A DNA stretch of 6,628 nt, taken from NCBI GenBank assembly GCA_011389755.1, contig JAABTR010000138.1:1-6628 (forward strand), given 5' to 3'. The stretch is from Deltaproteobacteria bacterium. GTDB taxonomy: Bacteria > Myxococcota_A > Polyangia > JAAYKL01. Of this stretch, positions 1 through 6,628 are shown piece by piece; the first letter of the stretch is position 1, and the number at the start of each line of letters is the position of its first letter. The position numbers and the translations under genes are program-made. The notes below the pieces were generated by a model that saw nothing but the letters and a program-made list of their open reading frames with translations, did no database searches and was not told the origin of the DNA.

Positions 1-1034
1 GGCGGTACGGTGAAGTCGAGGAGCTGTTGTTGGACGCCGCGCAGATCTGTGACGAGCCGGAGATCCTCGAGGAGATCCAGCGGCGACGGGAGCGTTGCAC
101 CGTAGGCGAGGTTCGAGAAGAAGAACACGGGCACGAGCTGTCTGAGGACGAGCTCCTCGAGATCATCGCGGGGACGTGGGTCGATGGCCAAAGGGATGAG
201 TACGCGGCGTGCTTCGACTTCATCCGGGAGGCGCTGGTCAGGGCCCATGACGGCGAGCACGAGCAGGCCGCCAAGATGCTCGAGGAGGTCGTCGACGCAA
301 ATGAGCTCCCGGTCACGCCGCGGTACCTGCACTTCGAGATCGCCAAGGAGCTTCTGGCCGCGGGCGCCTTTGAGCGGGCCCTCGAGCGCCTCGGCGCCTT
401 CGATCGCGCGACCGTCGAGCTGGAGGTCAACCCCGAGCTGCGCATCGGGGCTTCTCATATTCGGGCGGGGTGTCTCACCGCCCTCGAGCGCCACGAGGAG
501 GCCAAGGCCGAATACATCCGGGCTACGAAGCTCGTGCCCGAAGAGCACCGCGTCTTCTTGGCGCTCGGGTCGTACTTGAGACTTCACGGCGAGTACGAAC
601 CGGCGCTGCGGGCGCTTCTGCGCGCCGCGAAGCTGATGGGGCAGATGCAACCGGATTTCACCGTCATAAGGGAGCTCGGCATGACCTACTTGGCCCTCGA
701 TCGCAAAGAGGAGGCCTTCAGCAATCTCTCGGCGGTCATCGAGCACCAGGCCTCCCGCGGGGAGCACGATCGACTCGACCCGGAGAGCGCCTTGGTGCTG
801 GCCAAGCTCCACGAAGAAAAAGGCGAGCTCGACAGGGCCGCGGATCTCTTCCGCCATCTGGCCACCGGGTACGATACGAAGAATCATTTCCTCTACAACT
901 TCGAGGCCGCCCGGCTTTTGAAGAAGATCGGCAGCGCCGCCCACCTGGTCGAGCGTTACGCCGTTCGCGCCGCGGAAGTGTCTGCGGACGAGCAGCAAAG
1001 GGAAAAGGCGCTGGCGCTGCGGGGCGCCCGGTGA
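1..1034 (+). CDS. TPR-repeat protein, 5'-truncated by window edge
   Basis: This is the C-terminal 343 residues of a protein that starts before the window. The frame is open from the first complete codon at base 3 (reading RYGEVEELLLDAAQ), so the in-frame TTG codons at 27 and 30 are probably internal leucines rather than starts. From about residue 65 the protein is a run of helix-turn-helix pairs with TPR spacing. The clearest repeats are at about residues 149-180 (with HEEAKAEYIRATKLVPE) and 182-214 (LGSYLRLHGEYEPALRALL). More degenerate copies lie near 68-100, 106-138, 219-251 and 261-289. The first 60 visible residues are highly charged and Glu-rich. TPR arrays are protein-protein interaction scaffolds; no catalytic motif is seen and the partner cannot be named. 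The cellular location is unknown because the N-terminus is missing. The stop TGA (1032-1034) overlaps the next gene's ATG, indicating an operon with translational coupling. Confidence 0.88.
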   Translation, partial: RYGEVEELLLDAAQICDEPEILEEIQRRRERCTVGEVREEEHGHELSEDELLEIIAGTWVDGQRDEYAACFDFIREALVRAHDGEHEQAAKMLEEVVDANELPVTPRYLHFEIAKELLAAGAFERALERLGAFDRATVELEVNPELRIGASHIRAGCLTALERHEEAKAEYIRATKLVPEEHRVFLALGSYLRLHGEYEPALRALLRAAKLMGQMQPDFTVIRELGMTYLALDRKEEAFSNLSAVIEHQASRGEHDRLDPESALVLAKLHEEKGELDRAADLFRHLATGYDTKNHFLYNFEAARLLKKIGSAAHLVERYAVRAAEVSADEQQREKALALRGAR

Positions 1035-2194
1035 TGACAGGGCGGTGTCTCGCGGCTCTAGCCTGTTTGGTTTCGATGATCCCCCAAGGGGCGCGGGCAG
1101 ATAGGGAGCGCCTGGAGGACATCGTGGATATCCCCGTGTTCACCCGAGGCGATGACCGGGTGGCGGGGATCACCCTGGCTCCCATCGAAGACGGCCGCCT
1201 CGGCGAGGTTGGCTACGGCTCTGCTCCTTGCGCCCGCGCTCTCGATGAGATCGCGGACCTGGGCGCGTCGTGGATATCGCTCACCCCGTTCGGCCGCATG
1301 GACGATGTGACGAGCGTGGACATCCAGCACGACTTCGAGATTCCTGTCTCGGATAACGAGCAGATGATGAGAGACACCGCTCGGTTGGCCCGCGATCGGG
1401 GGTTGCGCGTGGCCCTCATCCCCCACATCTACGTCATGTCCGGCGGCTGGAGGGGCAGGATCGAGCCCGATGGCCCAATGGGATGGCGGCGGTGGTTCGA
1501 CGAGTACGAGCGCTTCGTGCTGCGTTTCGCGAAGCTGGCCGAAGAGATTGGAGCGGACCTTTTTTCCATCGGGGTGGAGTTCAAGAGCTCCTCGAATTTC
1601 CGCGAGCGCGACTGGCGGCGCATCATCTCCAAAGTGCGCGAAAGCTTCACCGGCCCGCTGACCTACTCGGCCAACTGGGACGAGGTCGATGAGGTCGCGT
1701 TTTGGGACGCGCTCGACCTTTTGGGTGTCAACGGCTTTTGGCCGCTCGCGCAAAAACCGGGGGACGGTCTCGACGAGATGTCGGCGAGGTCCAAAGCCGT
1801 CGCGTCTGAGCTCGAGCGGCTCTATGCGCGGTACGGCAAGCCGGTGCTGCTGACCGAGTTCGGCGTGAAATCGGCGACTGACGCGGCCGTGGCTCCTTGG
1901 GAGTGGCCGGAGCACTGCGGTGAGCTGTCCTACGATGAGGAGTACCAAGCGCGCGCCTATCACGCGCTGCTGTCCACCTTGTCTCAAGAGCCGTGGTTCG
2001 CCGGACTATTCGTATGGAAGTACTTCAGCGACCCCTATGACGAGACTCAAGAAGCGCCCGCCGGTTTCTCTCCCCGCGGTAAGTCGGCCGAGAGTGTTCT
2101 GTCTTGCTGGTTGTCCGCGCCAAGCGACTGTTTTTCACTCGATCCCCTCGGTCCCCTTCAGGTCTACAGCAGTCGGTCATTATCTGCGCGATGA
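1034..2194 (+). CDS. Secreted GH113-like TIM-barrel glycoside hydrolase
   Basis: This 386-residue protein has a signal peptide at residues 1-22 (MTGRCLAALACLVSMIPQGA, then RA), with probable cleavage after the A-R-A motif. The rest reads as a (beta/alpha)8 barrel of the GH113 / GTA TIM-barrel-like type. Recognisable blocks are HIYVMSGGWRGRIEP (131-145), SIGVEFKS (178-185), LTYSANWDE (209-217), FWDALDLLGVNGFWPL (223-238), LLTEFGVKS (272-280) and GLFVWKYFSDP (324-334). By analogy with clan GH-A retaining enzymes, E182 is the likely acid/base and E275 the nucleophile. Characterised GH113 members are beta-mannanases, but the substrate here cannot be read from sequence. The product is probably periplasmic or exported. 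The ATG at 1034 was chosen because it starts the signal peptide and overlaps the upstream stop; a GTG at 1031 would add one residue. No clear Shine-Dalgarno precedes it, which fits coupling. The tail after about residue 355, with C358 and C366, lies beyond the barrel blocks. Confidence 0.85.
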   Translation: MTGRCLAALACLVSMIPQGARADRERLEDIVDIPVFTRGDDRVAGITLAPIEDGRLGEVGYGSAPCARALDEIADLGASWISLTPFGRMDDVTSVDIQHDFEIPVSDNEQMMRDTARLARDRGLRVALIPHIYVMSGGWRGRIEPDGPMGWRRWFDEYERFVLRFAKLAEEIGADLFSIGVEFKSSSNFRERDWRRIISKVRESFTGPLTYSANWDEVDEVAFWDALDLLGVNGFWPLAQKPGDGLDEMSARSKAVASELERLYARYGKPVLLTEFGVKSATDAAVAPWEWPEHCGELSYDEEYQARAYHALLSTLSQEPWFAGLFVWKYFSDPYDETQEAPAGFSPRGKSAESVLSCWLSAPSDCFSLDPLGPLQVYSSRSLSAR

Positions 2195-2245
2195 GCGCCA
2201 GAGCCGCCTGTGTCGGCGATGCCGGGCGTTAAGTCATCGACCGCT

Positions 2246-2257
2246 TTCGATATCGAA
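2246..2257. promoter_or_regulatory. Perfect 12-bp palindrome overlapping the -35 box, possible operator
   Basis: TTCGATATCGAA is its own reverse complement, and the flanking C2244 and G2259 could extend the symmetry. It covers the candidate -35 hexamer, the position where a dimeric repressor or other helix-turn-helix regulator would act. No second copy was noticed in the gap. No regulator gene is in the window, so the operator role is inferred from position and symmetry only. Confidence 0.3.
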
Positions 2258-2275
2258 GGTCGACGGGTGTATACT
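2247..2275 (+). promoter_or_regulatory. Candidate sigma70-type promoter for tamB
   Basis: TATACT at 2270-2275 matches the -10 consensus at five of six positions. TCGATA at 2247-2252 matches TTGACA at four of six, and the spacer is exactly 17 bases. Transcription would start near 2282, leaving an untranslated leader of roughly 75-80 bases before the TTG at 2360. The placement in the only intergenic gap supports it. The sequence match alone is moderate, and the host's sigma preferences are unknown. Confidence 0.45.
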
Positions 2276-2348
2276 CGGGTGCAGTGCTTGTGCGATACGA
2301 AACCGGGCTTTCACACCGAGAACGTTCGATGAGCTTCGAGCTCGCGGC

Positions 2349-2354
2349 GGAGGT
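2349..2354 (+). promoter_or_regulatory. Strong Shine-Dalgarno deciding the tamB TTG start
   Basis: GGAGGT lies five bases upstream of the TTG at 2360. In this frame there is a stop (TGA, 2330-2332) and no ATG, GTG or TTG between it and 2360, so the TTG is the first possible start. It gives a normal N-terminal membrane anchor. The next alternative, a GTG at 2393, would cut that anchor in half. Confidence 0.75.
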
Positions 2355-2359
2355 GCGCC

Positions 2360-5300
2360 TTGGCTAGGAAGATCGCGCTTATCGCGTTCGCCGTGACGGC
2401 GCTGCTGGGCATCGCTTTCGCCGGAGTGCTGTGGTGGGCGACCTCCGAGTGGGGATCCCACCGCATCTCACAGGAGCTGCGCGGCCGGGTTCGCGAGCTA
2501 AGCGGTCTCGATATTACTTTTGAGGGGCTCGAGGTCGATTTTTTTCCGCCTCGCATCCGCGTGACAAGAGTGCTGGCCCGTCATCTTGAGCTGGATCTGT
2601 CGTGCAGGGCCGACGAGGCCGAGTTTGCCCCCGATGCGCTCGAGCTTTTGGCAGGCAGGCTCTCCATCGATGAGATTTACGTGGGTCAGCCATCTTGCCG
2701 GGGACGCCTCGGCCAAGAGCAGGTGGAAATCCTGCGCGAGGCCCTGGCGGGCTCCCAAGGGGATAAGCCCTTCGATCTGGGGGATTTGCCGAAGTTTGAC
2801 GGGTTGGCGGTGGCCGACGCGACGCTGGAGCTTTTGCTGGACGATGTCGAGGGGCTCGGCGATCTTAGCGTCGGCATCAAAGGCCTCGGCCTCGACATTA
2901 CAGGTGGCGATTCAAGTATCGTGATACGGGGGTTGTGGCAGCGAATAGACGTGGGCTGGAGCAGCGAAGATGGGCAGCGGCATCTGGAAGAGTCGGCCGA
3001 GGGTCTGAAGTTTCGGGCCACGCTCCAGAACGAAGGGGTCGATGTGCGGCATCTGAGCGTGAAGGCGCCGGGGGTCGTGCTGGTCGTCAACGACGCCCAC
3101 GTCCCCTTCCCGCTCTTCCCGACAGGTCCCCAAGTGGCCGATGTCTCCTTGGAGCTGGGGTTGGACGCGGCGCAGCGCATCCCCTTGGAGCTGCCCCAGC
3201 TCTATGGCACCGCGTCCTACCACGGTCAGCTGTCGGTCAGCCGGACGGCGCAGGGAAAACTTGCGGCGACGGGGCGCGGGCGGCTCACCCTCGCGAAGGT
3301 CTCCGTGGATGACTTCGTCATCGGGGACCTCGATGGGCTCTTTTCTCTGACCCCCAAGGGACTGTCGTTCGCGCAGACGGAGATACGCACCGCCGACGGG
3401 ATGCTCACGGTCTCCGGCGACATCGAGTTCGACGAACAGCTGACGACAAAACTCGACGCGCGCCTCGAGCGCGTGGAGCTGGCCAGGCTGCTCGAGCAAT
3501 TGACGGTCTCCGACTCCCATGTGGTGCAGCGCATGTCGGGGCAGGTTCACATGGAAGGGGGGCTCGCGCCTCTGCGGCTCTTCGGCCCTGTGGATCTGGA
3601 GGTGGAGGATCATCAGGTTCTCCTCGGCAGCTTTCGAGCATCGTCCCCCAAAAAAGCCCTCGAGCTTCCGCGGGTGCAGGTGAAGGGAAAAGTTCACGTC
3701 ACGGACAAAATTATCTCCGGGAACGACCTCACGGTCCGCTGCGCGCGCAACAGCGTGGGGGTGGACATGAGGTTCGACCTGCCAAGCGCCTCCTGGCGCC
3801 TCGAAGCCGAGTCGCCGGATTTTTATCTCAGCGATATCGGGGCGATCGCGGGGTTCGATGTCGCGGGGCGCGGGCCGCTCAGGGCTCGGATCCACGGGCT
3901 CTTGTCCAACCCTCGCATCGAGGGCCACGTCAGCTTCGACGACTTTTCATTCGAGGGCGTGGCCGCGGATCGCCTGGATGCCGATATCAGCTTCCACGAC
4001 CTCGTGTTGGCGTTCGAGGATGTCACGGCGAGCCTCGGCAAGGGGCGCATCTCGGCGCCGCGGGTGGGGTTTGATTTTTCGGGTCCCGAGACCGTGGCTT
4101 TGCAGACCGACGCGCAGCTCGAGAGCGTCTCCATCCAGCGCATGGCGAAGGCGCTGTCCACCGACCTGACCGGTTGGGGCGAGCCCAGCGGTTTGTTGAA
4201 CGGAGCCGTGAGGGTCGAGTTCGAGAGCGGCCAGACCGACCATCTCGTCGTCGATGCCCGCGTGCGCCATGAAGAGCTCGTGATCGCCGAGGAGCGTTTC
4301 GGCTCCGACGCGCTCGCGTTTCGGTACGAAGACGGGGCGGTCCTCGTCGAGGAGCTGGGCTTGCCGAAAGGATCGGGGATCGTCTCGATCACCGGGAAGG
4401 TGGAGCGAGATGAGACCCTCGCTGTGACCGTGATAGCGACGGGCATCCCGGCTGAGTCCATCGACCACCCGCAGGTCAAGAGGCTGAAACTCAAGGTGAA
4501 GGCTCAGGCCTTTGCGACCATCACAGGAACCCTGGACAGCCCTCGAGCCAGGGCGCGGGTGCGTCTGAGCGAGACCGAGTACGCCCAGGGGCGATACGGT
4601 CCTTCACAGTTCGAGCTTTTTCTCGACGGGAAGATTCTGACAGGTCGAGGGTCGCTGGCCGGCAAAAAGGTGGTGCTGGAGCACGGCAGGTTGGATCTTA
4701 GCGACGGCGCGTACCGCGTGGAGGGCTTCGTCAACGGGCTCGAGCTGCTCGAGCCGCTCGAGCTGAAGCCGCAAAACGGTCGGGGACAGGTGGTCGTGAC
4801 CGGAGAGGTTGCTGCCGAGGGCGTCGGCGGATCTCTGGAGAGCCTGTCGGGGCATGCGGAGATCAACAAGGTGCGGGTGGCGGTCGACGAGCTGAGTTTC
4901 GAAAACGACGTCCCGCTGAAGTTGGAGGTGCGCGGCGGCCGTATCCGAGTCGGCGAAACCGAGTTCTCGGGGCGAGATGTGAGCTTCGATGTCGGTGGTT
5001 TCGTGGGACCTCGGCGGATCGATCTGCAGGCTCGCGGAACCGTTCGCCTCGCCTCGATCGACACCCTGGTAGGTGCGCTGAAGAAGACAAAAGGGCGGCT
5101 TGTGTTCGGGCTGTTCCTCAAGGGACGGCTCGAGAGCCCGCGACTGACCGGGAAGGCTGAGCTCGTGGACGCTGGGTTTGAGGTGGCGGGTTTTCCCTAT
5201 CCCATCGAGAATATCTCGGGGAAGGTCGATCTGTTGCCTCGGGTCGTCCGCTTTGTCGGGTTTGGAGCAGAGACGGCGGGGGGGAAGCTGGAGGCGGACG

Positions 5301-6340
5301 GGGAGCTGCGGCTGGCACACGGAGACGAGCCCACCGACTACGTTTTTCGGCTGCGAGCCGACTCTGTGGACCTCGCGCTCATCGAGGATCTGAGATTCAA
5401 AGCCTCCACCATGGGCCAGGGGCTCGTGCTTCGGGCGCCGCCGCAAGGTGGTCTGCCGACAGTTACAGGAGACGTTGAGGTGCGCGAGCTTCGGTTCACC
5501 CATGACATTCGGGTCCTGGAGCTGTCCGAGCTGTCGGTCGACAGGCTCAGCGGCACCAAGACACACACATCGAGGCCGAAGCTGGTCGACGAAAAAGCAG
5601 ATGTCTTCGCGTTCGACGTCGCGCTGCACGGCGAACGCGACCTGCAGGCGCGCAACAACCTGTTCGATGTGGACCTCGCCATCGACGATCGCGAGAACCC
5701 GCTCAGGCTGGTCGGCACCAACCAGTCCTTCGGCTTTCTCGGGAGGGTCTATGGTCAAGACGGCATCGTGCGCTTTGCCGGCAAGCGCTTCGAGGTCACC
5801 TACGGGCTCGTGGAGTTTAGGGATCCGGACAGACCGGAGAACCCCTACTTCCGGGTGACGGCCGACGGCCAGCTGCGCGACTGGAAGATCACGATGACCG
5901 CGGAGGGCACCGTGGATGAATACGAGCTGCGCTTTGCCTCGCAGCCTTACCTGCCCAAAGAGGACATCGTGTTCGTGATCCTGACCGGGTTGACCCGGGC
6001 GGAGAATCGTCAATTCGGGGGCGGAGCCGGGATCAGCTTAGGGGCCCCGATCTTGGGCCAGCTCGGCCCCGGTGGAGGCGCTATCCCATTGGAGGTCCAG
6101 GTCTATAACGAATACTCCGACAAGGCCGGGACGGACACGACGCGCATCGCCCTGGGCCAGTGGCTCAACAAGAACGTGTGGGTCTCTGTTTCGTCGAGCA
6201 TTGGACAAGAACGAGACGTGGAGGCCAATCTCGACTACAAGATCAACGACAAATTCGCCGCGTCGGCGGGTTATGAGAACGACAACGAGGGACAGGTCGG
6301 CAACCTGGGTGTCGATCTGAAATTTCGCTTGGAGTTTTGA
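2360..6340 (+). CDS. tamB: TamB-family translocation/assembly (inter-membrane bridge) protein
   Basis: The protein has 1326 residues, close to the roughly 1260 of E. coli TamB. An uncleaved membrane anchor sits at about residues 5-27 (IALIAFAVTALLGIAFAGVL, then WW). A long beta-rich periplasmic region follows, with a recurring G-x-L-x-x-P element near residues 401, 513 (GLLSNPRIEG), 723 (GTLDSPRA) and 922 (GRLESPRLTG), as in AsmA/TamB-like proteins. The TamB C-terminal domain covers about 950-1326. Its hallmarks are GIVRFAGKRFEVTYG (1135-1149), VEFRDPDRPENPYFRV (1151-1166), SQPYLPKEDIVFVILTGL (1194-1211) and LGQWLNKNVWVSVSSSIGQ (1265-1283), and it ends in a terminal Phe (FRLEF). In the family, the protein spans the periplasm from the inner membrane to an Omp85 partner, aiding outer-membrane protein insertion and phospholipid transport. 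The TTG start is set by the GGAGGT upstream. The stop overlaps the next ATG. Confidence 0.93.
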   Translation: MARKIALIAFAVTALLGIAFAGVLWWATSEWGSHRISQELRGRVRELSGLDITFEGLEVDFFPPRIRVTRVLARHLELDLSCRADEAEFAPDALELLAGRLSIDEIYVGQPSCRGRLGQEQVEILREALAGSQGDKPFDLGDLPKFDGLAVADATLELLLDDVEGLGDLSVGIKGLGLDITGGDSSIVIRGLWQRIDVGWSSEDGQRHLEESAEGLKFRATLQNEGVDVRHLSVKAPGVVLVVNDAHVPFPLFPTGPQVADVSLELGLDAAQRIPLELPQLYGTASYHGQLSVSRTAQGKLAATGRGRLTLAKVSVDDFVIGDLDGLFSLTPKGLSFAQTEIRTADGMLTVSGDIEFDEQLTTKLDARLERVELARLLEQLTVSDSHVVQRMSGQVHMEGGLAPLRLFGPVDLEVEDHQVLLGSFRASSPKKALELPRVQVKGKVHVTDKIISGNDLTVRCARNSVGVDMRFDLPSASWRLEAESPDFYLSDIGAIAGFDVAGRGPLRARIHGLLSNPRIEGHVSFDDFSFEGVAADRLDADISFHDLVLAFEDVTASLGKGRISAPRVGFDFSGPETVALQTDAQLESVSIQRMAKALSTDLTGWGEPSGLLNGAVRVEFESGQTDHLVVDARVRHEELVIAEERFGSDALAFRYEDGAVLVEELGLPKGSGIVSITGKVERDETLAVTVIATGIPAESIDHPQVKRLKLKVKAQAFATITGTLDSPRARARVRLSETEYAQGRYGPSQFELFLDGKILTGRGSLAGKKVVLEHGRLDLSDGAYRVEGFVNGLELLEPLELKPQNGRGQVVVTGEVAAEGVGGSLESLSGHAEINKVRVAVDELSFENDVPLKLEVRGGRIRVGETEFSGRDVSFDVGGFVGPRRIDLQARGTVRLASIDTLVGALKKTKGRLVFGLFLKGRLESPRLTGKAELVDAGFEVAGFPYPIENISGKVDLLPRVVRFVGFGAETAGGKLEADGELRLAHGDEPTDYVFRLRADSVDLALIEDLRFKASTMGQGLVLRAPPQGGLPTVTGDVEVRELRFTHDIRVLELSELSVDRLSGTKTHTSRPKLVDEKADVFAFDVALHGERDLQARNNLFDVDLAIDDRENPLRLVGTNQSFGFLGRVYGQDGIVRFAGKRFEVTYGLVEFRDPDRPENPYFRVTADGQLRDWKITMTAEGTVDEYELRFASQPYLPKEDIVFVILTGLTRAENRQFGGGAGISLGAPILGQLGPGGGAIPLEVQVYNEYSDKAGTDTTRIALGQWLNKNVWVSVSSSIGQERDVEANLDYKINDKFAASAGYENDNEGQVGNLGVDLKFRLEF
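6331..6334 (+). promoter_or_regulatory. Ribosome binding site of the downstream gene, inside the tamB 3' end
   Basis: GGAG lies within the last codons of tamB, five bases before the ATG at 6340. Together with the one-base TGATG overlap it supports this start and suggests coupled translation with tamB. Confidence 0.6.
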
Positions 6341-6628
6341 TGCGCCTCGTCTCAGTTGGTTTTGGGATCGTCTTTTTTTTGGCGGCGGCGGCAGATGCCG
6401 CCGCCCAAGAAGACGCGAGGCAATCTCGTCGCGCACAAAGAGTGCTCAGACACATTGAAGGTCTCTCCCAGGTTGAGCTTCCCAAGGAGCCGGATGCGCC
6501 GCGGATCGCCGACGCCGAAACGTGGGACGCGCTCGAAGGGGCGACGGTCGAGGGTGTCGAGGCGCTCGAGTCTCCGGCCGGGTTCGATCCGGTGGATGAC
6601 GCGGACATCCCGCCGGGCACCGCGTTTA
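6340..6628 (+). CDS. Exported protein, 3'-truncated; possible Omp85 (TamA/BamA-like) N-terminus
   Basis: The frame opens at the ATG overlapping the tamB stop and stays open to the window end, giving 96 complete codons. Residues 1-22 are a signal peptide: Arg2, a hydrophobic core VSVGFGIVFFLAAAA, then DAAA|Q with cleavage after A22. A charged, probably helical linker (about 23-60) follows. The segment from about residue 61 (TWDALEGATVEGVEALES, then a stretch ending IPPGTAF) resembles the first strand and the 'G-x-x-F/L' turn of a POTRA domain. Omp85 proteins (TamA, BamA) carry POTRA domains before a membrane beta-barrel and often sit beside tamB. The family call therefore rests on a short weak match plus neighbourhood. 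The gene itself is well supported by its signal peptide, ribosome binding site and overlap. It could instead be another exported or periplasmic protein. Confidence 0.75.
   Translation, partial: MRLVSVGFGIVFFLAAAADAAAQEDARQSRRAQRVLRHIEGLSQVELPKEPDAPRIADAETWDALEGATVEGVEALESPAGFDPVDDADIPPGTAF
6384..6405 (+). repeat. GC-only inverted repeat (9-bp stem) in a signal-peptide coding region
   Basis: Bases 6384-6392 pair perfectly with 6397-6405 around the four-base loop AGAT, giving a nine-pair all-G/C stem just after a run of eight T (6373-6380). The run precedes the stem on the + strand, and on the - strand it reads as A, so neither strand has intrinsic terminator architecture. The stem is made of alanine codons (GCG/GCA and GCC) of the signal peptide and may be a by-product of that composition. 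Confidence 0.5.

Larger units (their letters stand above)
2195..2359 (+). other. Intergenic region between hydrolase and tamB genes
   Basis: This is the only real non-coding gap in the window. It is 165 bases long and holds a candidate promoter, a palindrome and the tamB ribosome binding site, each listed separately. I see no hairpin followed by a T-run after the hydrolase stop. Read-through from the upstream pair into tamB is therefore possible alongside the internal promoter. Confidence 0.7.

Noticed and set aside
470..1033. Upstream extension of the hydrolase frame back to 470
   Set aside because: It runs through the TPR gene and gives an Arg/Gly-rich composition typical of an out-of-frame GC-rich read. 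The signal peptide begins exactly at the ATG at 1034.
1058..1987. 309-codon open frame on the - strand
   Set aside because: It is fully antisense to the hydrolase, His/Arg/Pro-rich with no recognisable domain. This is a usual shadow in GC-rich DNA.
2203..2217. Possible terminator hairpin after the hydrolase gene
   Set aside because: Only four base pairs (GCCG/CGGC) around a seven-base loop, with no T-run after it.
2191..2232. Thirteen-codon ORF beginning in the ATGA at the hydrolase stop
   Set aside because: It shows no Shine-Dalgarno and no recognisable peptide. An ATGA at a stop is common by chance.
1920..2396. 158-codon + strand frame crossing the hydrolase end and the intergenic gap
   Set aside because: It overlaps the hydrolase C-terminus and the tamB start in another frame. 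The product is Ser/Arg/Cys-rich with no domain.
2912..3928. 338-codon open frame on the - strand inside tamB
   Set aside because: It is antisense to continuous TamB coding sequence, is rich in Arg, Pro and His, and shows no motif.
4604..6013. 469-codon open frame on the - strand inside tamB
   Set aside because: The + strand here encodes the highly recognisable TamB C-terminal domain. The antisense product is low-quality in composition and has no ribosome site or promoter that I can see.
6373..6405. Intrinsic terminator reading of the T-run and GC stem
   Set aside because: On the + strand the T-run comes before the stem, and on the - strand the run is A. Neither orientation gives a stem followed by T.

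Overview
The window is GC-rich, tightly packed, and codes on the + strand only. It looks like chromosome from a Gram-negative bacterium with an outer membrane. The strongest evidence is a full-length TamB-type protein followed directly by what looks like the N-terminus of an exported, possibly Omp85-type protein. The GC-rich codon use, TTG start, TPR protein and TamB-then-exported-protein order would suit Myxococcota or related former Deltaproteobacteria. That placement is inference, since no rRNA or marker gene is present.

Layout. Bases 1-1034 hold the 3' part of a tetratricopeptide-repeat (TPR) protein gene whose start lies upstream of the window. Its stop overlaps the start of the next gene (TGATG). 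That gene, 1034-2194, encodes a secreted TIM-barrel protein of the GH113-like glycoside hydrolase type, with a signal peptide and two candidate catalytic glutamates. A 165-base gap (2195-2359) follows. It holds a plausible sigma70-like promoter, a perfect 12-bp palindrome across its -35 region, and a strong Shine-Dalgarno sequence. Bases 2360-6340 encode a 1326-residue TamB homologue with an N-terminal membrane anchor, AsmA/TamB-like beta repeats and a well-conserved TamB C-terminal domain. Its stop overlaps the ATG of a fourth gene (6340 to beyond 6628). The visible 96 residues of that gene are a signal peptide, a charged linker and the possible start of a POTRA-like domain.

Working together. 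TamB proteins bridge inner and outer membranes and work with an Omp85-family partner in outer-membrane protein insertion and lipid transport. The overlap with gene 4 fits a tamB-partner pair in the reverse of the enterobacterial tamA-tamB order. The TPR protein and the secreted hydrolase form their own coupled pair just upstream. Any functional link to the TamB module is conjecture. There is no sign of mobile elements, CRISPR arrays, RNA genes or phage.
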